DNA of 64,000 nt, taken from contig JBAOHD010000008.1 of assembly GCA_037046615.1 (NCBI GenBank), positions 310,001-374,000 of the forward strand, read 5' to 3'. The stretch is from Phosphoribacter sp037046615. GTDB taxonomy: Bacteria > Actinomycetota > Actinomycetes > Actinomycetales > Dermatophilaceae. The notes under the pieces were generated by a model, which did not search any database, was not told the DNA's origin, and was given only the letters and a program-made list of their open reading frames with translations. Of this stretch, positions 18,690-26,060 are shown piece by piece (position 1 is the stretch's first letter; every line of letters begins with the position of its first letter). The translations under genes were made by a program, and so were the position numbers.

Positions 18690-18810
18690 CGGCCATCGCC
18701 GGAGCTGACCGCCCGCTGACCACCCCGGGCAGCACATCTCCGTGCGAGGCACAGGCTCCACCGGCCGGTAAGATGACGAGGCTGACCGGCAGGCGTAAGG
18801 GATGGGGTTC

Positions 18811-19578
18811 ATGAGCGGGCATTCCAAGTGGGCGACCACGAAGCACAAGAAGGCGGCGATCGACGCCAAGCGCGGCAAGCTCTTCGCCAAGCTCATCAAG
18901 AACATCGAAGTCGCGGCACGCACCGGCGGCGGCGACCCACTCGGCAACCCCACCCTCTGGGACGCCATCTACAAGGCCAAAAAGTCCTCGGTCCCCAACG
19001 ACAACATCGATCGTGCGGTCAAGCGGGGTTCGGGTGCCGAGGCCGGTGGCGCCGATTGGCAGACCATCATGTATGAGGGGTACGCCCCCCATGGGGTCGC
19101 GGTCCTGATCGAATGCCTCACCGACAACCGCAACCGCGCCGCGGCCGAGGTCCGCACCGCCCTAACCCGAAACGGCGGGTCCCTTGCCGACCCGGGTTCC
19201 GTGGCCTACCTGTTCACCCGCAAGGGTGTCGTCCTCGTGCCGAAGACGCAGGGCGCCAAGGCGATCGGCGAAGACGATCTGCTCGAGGTGGTCCTCGATG
19301 CCGGAGCCGAGGATGTCAACGACATGGGGGAGTCTTTCGAGGTCGTCTCGGAAGCTTCTGACCTCGTGCCGGTGCGTCAGGCCCTCCAGGATGCCGGGAT
19401 CGACTTCGACTCTGCGGAAGCATCGTTCCTGCCGAGCATGGAAGTGCCCCTGGACCTCGACGGAGCGCGCAAGATGATCCGGGTCGTCGAAGCTCTCGAG
19501 GACTCCGACGACGTCCAAAATGTCTATGCCAACGGCGCCATCAGCGACGAGATCCTCGCCCTCCTCGACGAGGAGTGA
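18811..19578 (+). CDS. yebC: YebC/PmpR family protein (TACO1-like)
   Basis: 255 residues matching YebC: the N-terminal M-S-G-H-S-K-W-A-T-T-K-H-K-K and R-G-K-L-F-A-K are diagnostic, with three domains to the end. YebC proteins act as translation factors for proline-rich stretches and as regulators in some bacteria. I start at ATG 18811 because the conserved sequence begins there; ATG 18802 in frame adds three residues. TAAGAT near 18768 could be its -10. Lies upstream of ruvCAB as in many bacteria, but a terminator and LexA box separate them. Confidence 0.92.
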   Translation: MSGHSKWATTKHKKAAIDAKRGKLFAKLIKNIEVAARTGGGDPLGNPTLWDAIYKAKKSSVPNDNIDRAVKRGSGAEAGGADWQTIMYEGYAPHGVAVLIECLTDNRNRAAAEVRTALTRNGGSLADPGSVAYLFTRKGVVLVPKTQGAKAIGEDDLLEVVLDAGAEDVNDMGESFEVVSEASDLVPVRQALQDAGIDFDSAEASFLPSMEVPLDLDGARKMIRVVEALEDSDDVQNVYANGAISDEILALLDEE

Positions 19579-19583
19579 TCGGC

Positions 19584-19606
19584 GCGGCGCGTCGGGGGCG
19601 CGCCGC
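19584..19606 (+). terminator. Strong GC hairpin after yebC
   Basis: GCGGCGCG (19584-19591) and CGCGCCGC (19599-19606) form a perfect 8-bp stem with a 7-base loop, 6 bases after the yebC stop. No T-run. It would insulate the SOS-regulated ruv promoter. Confidence 0.5.
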
Positions 19607-19631
19607 CGGTGCCGGTTGGTAGCGTGCTGAC

Positions 19632-19645
19632 CGAACAGGTGTTCG
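19632..19645 (+). promoter_or_regulatory. LexA (SOS) box upstream of ruvC
   Basis: CGAAC-AGGT-GTTCG is a perfect match to the actinobacterial LexA box (CGAAC-N4-GTTCG). It lies 60 bases before the ruvC start, where LexA would repress the ruvCAB operon until DNA damage. Confidence 0.8.
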
Positions 19646-19705
19646 GTGACCGCTAGCCTTCCGTGAGGCTCGTCGGGGGCACCGCTCGTGAGAGGGAGGT
19701 ATGCC

Positions 19706-20242
19706 GTGCGCGTCCTCGGCGTCGACCCGGGGCTGACCCGGTGCGGCATCGGTGTCGTCGACGGTCAGGCCGGTCGCCGGATCTCGATGATCGACGTCAC
19801 GGTCATCCGGACACCCGCAACGCTGGCCACTCCTCAGCGGCTGCTGCTCATCGAGCAGGGCATCGACGAGCTCGTCCGCCGACACCGCCCCGAGGCGATC
19901 GCGATCGAGCGCGTGTTCGCGGACGTCAACGTCTTGTCGGTCATGGGCACCGCCCAGGCGTCGGCGATGGCGATGCTCGTCGCGGCGAAGCACGGCATAC
20001 CCGTGCATTTGCACACGCCGACCGAGGTCAAGGCCGCAGTCACGGGATCCGGACGCGCAGACAAGGCACAGGTGACAACGATGGTGACCCGGCTCTTGCG
20101 ACTTGACACTGCACCCAAGCCAGCCGACGCCGCCGACGCCCTGGCGTTGGCCATCTGTCATCTGTGGCGCGGTGCCGCCCACCAGCGGCTGGCCGATGCG
20201 GCCGCTGCGTCACGCGCTGCCGTCGCCGGGAGGACTCGATGA
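19706..20242 (+). CDS. ruvC: Holliday junction endonuclease RuvC
   Basis: 178 residues. The RNase H-fold carboxylates are visible: V-L-G-V-D-P-G-L (Asp 7), A-I-E-R-V-F, and D-A-A-D-A-L-A at the end. RuvC cuts Holliday junctions in complex with RuvAB. GTG 19706 follows GGGAGG by seven bases; the GTATGCCG repeat (19699-19706) sits between ribosome site and start. The stop overlaps the ruvA ATG. Expression is probably SOS-controlled through the LexA box. Confidence 0.94.
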   Translation: MRVLGVDPGLTRCGIGVVDGQAGRRISMIDVTVIRTPATLATPQRLLLIEQGIDELVRRHRPEAIAIERVFADVNVLSVMGTAQASAMAMLVAAKHGIPVHLHTPTEVKAAVTGSGRADKAQVTTMVTRLLRLDTAPKPADAADALALAICHLWRGAAHQRLADAAAASRAAVAGRTR

Positions 20243-20829
20243 TCGCCTCTGTCGCAGGCGAAATCAGCCATGTCGGACTCGATCACGTCGTGGTCGTCGT
20301 CGGGGGCATCGGGCTTCGGGTGCACGTGACCCCCAGCACGGCTGCGACGTTGCGCGCCCGGTCGCATGTGACCCTCGCGACGTCGCTCGTCGTCAGGGAG
20401 GACTCACTGACGATGTACGGCTTTCCGGATGACGATGCGCGCACGCTGTTCGAGCTGGTCCAGACGGTCACTGGGGTCGGTCCCCGCCTGGCTCTGGCCA
20501 TGCTCGCCGTCCACAGTCCGGACGAGCTGCGCCGAGCGGTCGCCTCCGGAGATGTCGTCGCGCTGATGAAGGTTCCCGGGGTGGGCAAGAAGGGTGCCGA
20601 GCGTCTCGTTCTCGAGCTGCGCGACAAGGTCGGTATGCCGCTCGACGTCACCACCCCAGCCGCCGCCCCGGCCTCGGCTGGCGAGAGCCAGGTCAAGGAC
20701 GCCCTTGTCGGCCTGGGCTGGAGTGCGAAGCAGGCGGAGGACGCTGTGACGGCCGTCGTCGCGGCGGACCCCACCGGCGACGTGTCCGCCCTGTTGCGCG
20801 CGGCCCTGAAGCGACTGGCGCGGATCTGA
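20239..20829 (+). CDS. ruvA: Holliday junction branch-migration protein RuvA
   Basis: 196 residues: N-terminal OB fold (M-I-A-S-V-A-G), two helix-hairpin-helix motifs (V-T-G-V-G-P-R-L-A and V-P-G-V-G-K-K-G-A), and the C-terminal RuvB-binding three-helix domain after an Ala/Pro linker. It binds four-way junctions as a tetramer and loads RuvB. Coupled to ruvC by ATGA and to ruvB by a one-base overlap. Confidence 0.95.
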   Translation: MIASVAGEISHVGLDHVVVVVGGIGLRVHVTPSTAATLRARSHVTLATSLVVREDSLTMYGFPDDDARTLFELVQTVTGVGPRLALAMLAVHSPDELRRAVASGDVVALMKVPGVGKKGAERLVLELRDKVGMPLDVTTPAAAPASAGESQVKDALVGLGWSAKQAEDAVTAVVAADPTGDVSALLRAALKRLARI

Positions 20830-21938
20830 TGGACTCCCACCAGGACTGGCCTACTCCAACCGACGACGGGTCCCATGATCTGACGGCTCGCGTCGTCGAC
20901 CCTCGCGGAGACGAGGGCGAGCGCGTCGTCGAGGCTGCCCTGCGTCCACGGCGGCTCTCGGAGTTCCCGGGGCAGACGCGAGTGCGGGACCAGTTGAGTC
21001 TCGTGCTCGAGGCCGCGCGACGACGCGGTGCCCCGCCCGACCACGTGTTGCTCTCCGGCCCGCCCGGATTGGGCAAGACGACCCTGGCCATGATCATCGC
21101 CGCCGAGCTCGATCAGCCGATCCGGATCACCTCCGGACCGGCGATCCAGCACGCCGGTGACCTTGCGTCGATCCTCTCGTCACTTGACGCCGGCGAGGTG
21201 CTATTCATCGACGAGATCCACCGGATGTCGCGGGCGGCCGAGGAGATGCTCTACCTCGCGATGGAAGACTTCCGGGTCGACATCGTCGTCGGCAAAGGTC
21301 CCGGCGCGACGGCTATTCCGCTGGAGCTGCCGGCCTTCACGGTGGTCGGGGCGACCACGCGCTCGGGGTTGCTCCCGGCGCCGCTTCGCGACCGCTTCGG
21401 GTTCACCGGTCACCTCGACTTCTATGCGACTGAGGACCTTGTGACGATCCTGCGGCGCTCGGCGGGGCTGCTGGGGGTTGCTGCCGACGAGGTGGGCATC
21501 GAGCACATCGCCAGCAGATCGCGGGGCACGCCCCGGATTGCCAACCGGCTCCTGCGGCGCGTGCGAGATTGGGCCCAGATCCACGGCGACAGTGTCGTCG
21601 ACCTCCCCGCAGCGATGGCGGCATTGGCCCTCTTCGACGTCGACGACCGGGGTCTGGACCGCCTCGACCGGGCCGTGCTGGAGGCGCTCTGCCGTCGGTT
21701 TGGTGGTGGTCCGGTCGGTGTCAGCAATCTCGCCGTGGCCGTGGGGGAGGAGTCAGACACCGTCGAGACCGTGGCCGAGCCCTTTCTCGTCCGTGAAGGC
21801 CTGGTCGTGCGCACCCCGCGGGGGCGGGTCGCAACCACCGAAGCGTGGACCCACCTGGGTCTCACCCCGCCGACGGGCGCAACGGCATACCAAGGCTCCC
21901 TGCCCTTGGACGACGCTGGCCGGCTCGGGTCGAGCTGA
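20829..21938 (+). CDS. ruvB: Holliday junction ATP-dependent helicase RuvB
   Basis: 369 residues of an AAA+ motor: L-R-P-R-x-L-x-E-F-P-G-Q, Walker A G-P-P-G-L-G-K-T-T, Walker B F-I-D-E-I-H, sensor G-A-T-T-R, arginine finger region R-D-R-F-G, and a C-terminal winged helix. It drives branch migration with RuvA. An extra C-terminal tail of about 20 residues is low complexity. The 225 bases to yajC hold no gene and no clear promoter. Confidence 0.95.
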   Translation: MDSHQDWPTPTDDGSHDLTARVVDPRGDEGERVVEAALRPRRLSEFPGQTRVRDQLSLVLEAARRRGAPPDHVLLSGPPGLGKTTLAMIIAAELDQPIRITSGPAIQHAGDLASILSSLDAGEVLFIDEIHRMSRAAEEMLYLAMEDFRVDIVVGKGPGATAIPLELPAFTVVGATTRSGLLPAPLRDRFGFTGHLDFYATEDLVTILRRSAGLLGVAADEVGIEHIASRSRGTPRIANRLLRRVRDWAQIHGDSVVDLPAAMAALALFDVDDRGLDRLDRAVLEALCRRFGGGPVGVSNLAVAVGEESDTVETVAEPFLVREGLVVRTPRGRVATTEAWTHLGLTPPTGATAYQGSLPLDDAGRLGSS

Positions 21939-22163
21939 CTCCGAGCACGCTGCCGCCTCGTCCGAAGGCGCCGCACATGGTCCTGGAGTCGGTGCCGATC
22001 GCGCAGTGTGGTCGCGTAGGGGATACTGGGCACGCGCGGTGTGGCGTTCGCCGCATGGCGGGGGATAGGCAACAATAGGACGCTGGCCCTGCCGGTCTTG
22101 CTTTCGCGTGCCCTGGCGCTGCGCGACCGAGACACCCGATGCTGACAAGGAAAAGATCACAAG

Positions 22164-22460
22164 ATGTCTGGAAACGAGAGCGGCTCCGTGCTGTTCCTTC
22201 TGTTGCCGCTTGCATTCCTCGGTTATGTCTTCTGGACACAGCGGCGTCGCATCAAGCAGGTGCAGGCCATTCAGGGTGCGGTCGTCGTCGGCGACCAGAT
22301 CCGCACGACAGCGGGTCTTTTCGGCACCATCGTGGCCCTCACCGACACCGAGATGAGCCTGGAAGTCGCCCCCGGCGTGGTCGTCCGCTACGACCGTCGG
22401 GCGATCGACGCAACGATCACCCCGGCGGCCGGTCCGTCGGCAGCACCCACGCAGGACTGA
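22164..22460 (+). CDS. yajC: Preprotein translocase accessory subunit YajC
   Basis: 98 residues: one N-terminal membrane helix (about 8-22), then R-R-R-I-K-Q-V-Q, the G-D-Q-I-R-T-T-A-G-L-F-G-T-I motif and a short soluble domain, as in YajC. It associates with SecDF. It is followed seven bases later by secD, so yajC-secD-secF-apt form one operon. Confidence 0.92.
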   Translation: MSGNESGSVLFLLLPLAFLGYVFWTQRRRIKQVQAIQGAVVVGDQIRTTAGLFGTIVALTDTEMSLEVAPGVVVRYDRRAIDATITPAAGPSAAPTQD

Positions 22461-22467
22461 GAGCACG

Positions 22468-24267
22468 ATGGCCAACCCGCGCACTCGTGGGCCGCGCAGA
22501 GTCCTCTGGACGCTGCTCCTGCTCACCGTCATGCTCTTCGGCGCCATTGGGGCCGCCCACAACTGGGGCACAGCGTCGCTGAGTCCCAAGCTCGGCCTCG
22601 ATCTCGAGGGCGGCACGCAGATGGTCCTTGAGCCCGTCCTGGCCGACAAGAACGCCGCCGTGAGCGCTGGACAGTTGGAGAAGGCGCGCGACATCATCGC
22701 CCAGCGCGTCGACTCCAATGGCGTTGCCGAAGCTGAGATCACGACGCAGAGCGGGCGCAATATCGTCATCTCGATCCCCGGTCAGCCCGACACGGCCACC
22801 CTCGACCAGATCCGCAAGCCCTCGCAGCTGCGCTTCCGGGCCGTCCTGGCCACAGCGCCGGGCAACGCGCAGGCGAATGCGACCACGAGCCCCACGGGCA
22901 CGACGGCGGTGCCGACGACCGCAGGCCCGGTCTTCACCATGGATCCGGCGACCCCTGCCACCCCCGCGCCGACAGCGCCGGTGAGTGCACCCGCGACCAG
23001 CGCCAATGCCCCCGTGCCCCCCGCCTTGTCTGCGGCTGACCCGACGCCCCCGGTGAGCACGCCGGCCACGACCACCTCGCCGACGCCCACCGGCACCCCG
23101 GCCGCCACCGTGGCGCCCAAGAATGCGTCCGACCTTGCCTGGATCACGCCCGAGATCGAGAAAGAGTTCATCGGCCTCGACTGCACGAAGCCGGGAGCGA
23201 TCAACGACTTCGTCGACGATCCCGCCAAGCCGCTCGTCACGTGTTCGACTGAGCGCGAGGCGAAGTACATTCTCGGTCCCGTCGAACTCGACGGCACAGA
23301 CATCGCCGACGCGGCCAGTGGCTTTCAGCCTGGCCCCAACGGGCAGCCGACGAGCATCGTCGAGGTGACGCTGAAGTTCACCGGCGACGGAGCGAAGAAG
23401 TTCGCCGACGTGACGACCCGACTGTTCGGGTTGAAAGCGGCCGACGAGACCCGCAACCGCTTTGCCGTCGTCCTCGACAAGCAGGTCATCACCGCCCCGT
23501 CGACGAATGCGGTCATCGCCAACGGTCAGGCGAGCATCACGGGCAACTTCACGATCGACTCCGCCCGCGCGCTGGCCCAGCAGCTGAAATTCGGCGCGCT
23601 GCCGATGTCGTTCGCGCTGCAGACCCAAGAAGACATCAGCCCGACGCTCGGCAGTGAGCAGCTTGCCCTGGGCCTGCTTGCAGGGCTCATCGGTCTCATC
23701 CTCGTCGTCATCTACTCGCTGTTCCAGTATCGACTCCTCGGTCTGGTGACCGTGGCGTCGCTCATCGTCGCGGCCCTGCTGACCTATGGCGTGCTCACAC
23801 TGCTCGGCTGGACACACAACGTGCGCCTCACGATGGCCGGAGTGACCGGTGTCATCGTGGCCATCGGTGTGACGGCGGACTCCTTCATCGTCTACTTCGA
23901 GCGCATCCGCGACGAAGTCCGTGAGGGACGCCCGTTAGTGACGGCAGTCGACGCTGGCTGGGCTCGCGCCAAGCGCACCATCCTGGCGGCCGACGCGGTC
24001 AACCTGTTGGCCGCGATCGTCCTCTACGTGCTGGCCGCCAGCAATGTCCGCGGCTTCGCCTTCACCCTGGGTGTGACGACGTTGATCGACCTCGCGGTCG
24101 TCTTCCTCTTCACACATCCGCTCGTGGCGATCCTGGCTCACACGAAGTTCTTCGGCGGCGGTCACCCCTGGTCCGGACTCGATCCCGATCGGCTCGGGGC
24201 GACGACCCGATATGTGGGTCGTGGTCGGTTCGCTGCTCCCACGCTGTCGTCCGAGGGGAAGGCCTGA
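22468..24267 (+). CDS. secD: Protein translocase subunit SecD with a long Pro/Thr-rich insert
   Basis: 599 residues, RND-type membrane protein using proton motive force to complete Sec export. N-terminal helix, then the external domain with L-G-L-D-L-E-G-G and I-S-I-P-G-Q, and five C-terminal helices with D-A-V-N-L-L-A and R-I-R-D-E-V-R-E-G. Between about residues 132 and 215 lies a linker rich in Pro, Thr, Ala and Ser, absent from short SecD proteins. The TGA is followed directly by secF. Intact, with no frame error. Confidence 0.94.
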   Translation: MANPRTRGPRRVLWTLLLLTVMLFGAIGAAHNWGTASLSPKLGLDLEGGTQMVLEPVLADKNAAVSAGQLEKARDIIAQRVDSNGVAEAEITTQSGRNIVISIPGQPDTATLDQIRKPSQLRFRAVLATAPGNAQANATTSPTGTTAVPTTAGPVFTMDPATPATPAPTAPVSAPATSANAPVPPALSAADPTPPVSTPATTTSPTPTGTPAATVAPKNASDLAWITPEIEKEFIGLDCTKPGAINDFVDDPAKPLVTCSTEREAKYILGPVELDGTDIADAASGFQPGPNGQPTSIVEVTLKFTGDGAKKFADVTTRLFGLKAADETRNRFAVVLDKQVITAPSTNAVIANGQASITGNFTIDSARALAQQLKFGALPMSFALQTQEDISPTLGSEQLALGLLAGLIGLILVVIYSLFQYRLLGLVTVASLIVAALLTYGVLTLLGWTHNVRLTMAGVTGVIVAIGVTADSFIVYFERIRDEVREGRPLVTAVDAGWARAKRTILAADAVNLLAAIVLYVLAASNVRGFAFTLGVTTLIDLAVVFLFTHPLVAILAHTKFFGGGHPWSGLDPDRLGATTRYVGRGRFAAPTLSSEGKA

Positions 24268-24268
24268 C

Positions 24269-25444
24269 ATGGGTTCCATCGCACAGCTGGGCAACGACCT
24301 CTACACGGGGAAGCGCTCCATCGACTTCATCGGTCGCCAGCGCCAGTGGTATGCCGTGTCGGCGGTCCTCATCGCCCTGGCGCTGATCGGCATCTTCGCG
24401 CGCGGCCTCAACTTCGGGATCGAGTTCCGCGGTGGATCGGAATACCGCTTGAGCGGAGTCACCAACACCGCCAACTACGAAGACCGCGCCAAGACGGCCA
24501 TTGCCGAAGCTGGCCTCGACGGAAATGTCACCGCCACGGTCATCGGCGGCAACAGCGTCCGGGTCCAGACCGTCGCGGCCGGCGAGCGCAACGACGACGC
24601 CAAGGCCGCCCTGGCGAAGTCCTTCGACGTCCCGGTGACCTCCGTGTCCGCGTCACTGATCGGCCCCTCGTGGGGTGAGTCGGTGAGCCAGAAGGCAATC
24701 CAGGCGCTGTTTGCGTTCCTGTTCCTGGTGAGCCTTGTCATGGCGGCCTACTTCCGCACCTGGAAAATGGCGCTGTCGGGGCTCGTGGCGCTCATCCACG
24801 ACCTCGTCGTCACCGTGGGGATCTACTCGCTCTTCGGCTTCGAGATCACCCCGTCATCGGTCATCGGCTTCCTCACGATCCTCGGATACTCGCTCTACGA
24901 CACGGTCGTCGTCTTCGACAAGGTGCGCGAAAACACCGCAGAGGCGTTCGGCAGCCGACGGATGTCCTACTCGGCCGCGGCCAACCTCGCGGTCAACCAG
25001 ACTCTGGTGCGCTCCATCAACACGACCGTGGTCGCGCTCCTGCCGATCCTCGCGATCCTCATCGTCGGCTTCACCAAGCTCGGCCCGGGCACCCTCCTGG
25101 ACCTCAGCCTGGCGCTCTTCGTCGGAATCGCCGTCGGCGCATACTCCTCGATCTTCATCGCGACCCCGCTGCTGGTCGACCTGCGACGGAACGAGCCGGC
25201 TGTGGCGGAGCTCGACGCCTACAACGCCCGCAACCGCCCGAAGGACGCCCCGGCCCGGCCGGCGCCAGAGTCAGTGACGACTGCCGACGGCCGTGACGGG
25301 CGGGCCGCACAGGACCGCGCCACGTCGGTCGCGCTCGCCGACGCGGACGCCGAAGCCACCGACTCACTCGGCCGGCCGGTCCACAAATGGGCTGCCACGG
25401 GCCCACGGCAGCAACCCAAGCGCGTGCCCAAGTCGAAGCGATGA
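24269..25444 (+). CDS. secF: Protein translocase subunit SecF
   Basis: 391 residues: six membrane helices, N-terminal F-I-G-R-Q-R-Q-W, external F-R-G-G-S-E-Y, and the conserved S-L-Y-D-T-V-V-V-F-D-K-V-R-E-N that contributes to the proton path. The C-terminal 80 residues form a charged cytoplasmic tail ending in K-R-V-P-K-S-K-R. Start ATG 24269 follows the secD stop by one base. The stop overlaps the apt ATG. Confidence 0.94.
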   Translation: MGSIAQLGNDLYTGKRSIDFIGRQRQWYAVSAVLIALALIGIFARGLNFGIEFRGGSEYRLSGVTNTANYEDRAKTAIAEAGLDGNVTATVIGGNSVRVQTVAAGERNDDAKAALAKSFDVPVTSVSASLIGPSWGESVSQKAIQALFAFLFLVSLVMAAYFRTWKMALSGLVALIHDLVVTVGIYSLFGFEITPSSVIGFLTILGYSLYDTVVVFDKVRENTAEAFGSRRMSYSAAANLAVNQTLVRSINTTVVALLPILAILIVGFTKLGPGTLLDLSLALFVGIAVGAYSSIFIATPLLVDLRRNEPAVAELDAYNARNRPKDAPARPAPESVTTADGRDGRAAQDRATSVALADADAEATDSLGRPVHKWAATGPRQQPKRVPKSKR

Positions 25445-25995
25445 CGCCCCCGACGCACGAGACGGCGACGGACGCCAGCGTGCGGGCTCTGGTCGCGTCG
25501 AAACTGCGGGACATCCCGGACTTTCCGACGCCAGGGGTGCTCTTCAAGGACTTCACGCCCCTGCTCGCTGACGCGGACGCCGTCCGCGCCGTCGTCGACG
25601 ATGTGGCGCGTCGTTATCGCGGCCGGGTCGATGTCGTCGTCGGGGTCGAGGCCCGGGGATTCATCCTCGGTGCGGCGGCGGCATACGCGATGGGTGTCGG
25701 TTTCGTGCCGGTCCGGAAGGCCGGCAAGCTCCCCGGGCGCACCCACGAAGCGGAGTACACCCTGGAGTACGGCACGGCCACGCTCGAAGTGCACGTCGAC
25801 GCCTTCATCTCGGGGCACCGAGTCCTCATCATGGATGACGTCCTGGCCACGGGTGGGACGGCAGCCGCGACGTGTGATCTCGTCGAGCGAGCGGGCGCGA
25901 GCGTCGTCGCGCTCGAGTTCGTCTTGGAGATTGGATTCCTCAACGGGCGTGCGGCCCTGCCGGGGCGTGTCGTGAGCGCCATGCTCACGTCATAA
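25441..25995 (+). CDS. apt: Adenine phosphoribosyltransferase
   Basis: 184 residues of a type I phosphoribosyltransferase making AMP from adenine and PRPP. F-P-x-P-G-V-L-F-K-D, G-V-E-A-R-G-F-I-L-G, R-K-x-G-K-L-P-G, and the PRPP loop V-L-I-M-D-D-V-L-A-T-G-G-T are all present. ATG 25441 overlaps the secF stop. The place between secF and relA is the same in many actinobacteria. A small CTGGG/CCCAG hairpin (26004-26016) follows the gene. Confidence 0.95.
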   Translation: MTPPTHETATDASVRALVASKLRDIPDFPTPGVLFKDFTPLLADADAVRAVVDDVARRYRGRVDVVVGVEARGFILGAAAAYAMGVGFVPVRKAGKLPGRTHEAEYTLEYGTATLEVHVDAFISGHRVLIMDDVLATGGTAAATCDLVERAGASVVALEFVLEIGFLNGRAALPGRVVSAMLTS

Positions 25996-26048
25996 CGTCC
26001 TGACTGGGCGGCCCAGAGGCGGCGGCAGGGGGTGTCCGGGAGGGCGAC

Positions 26049-26054
26049 TACACT
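26049..26054 (+). promoter_or_regulatory. -10 element for a leaderless relA transcript
   Basis: TACACT sits exactly six bases before the relA ATG (26061) and there is no ribosome site, so transcription would begin at the start codon. The same TAnnnT-N6-ATG layout is seen at 15968 and 63521. Confidence 0.5.
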
Positions 26055-26060
26055 TCCGAC

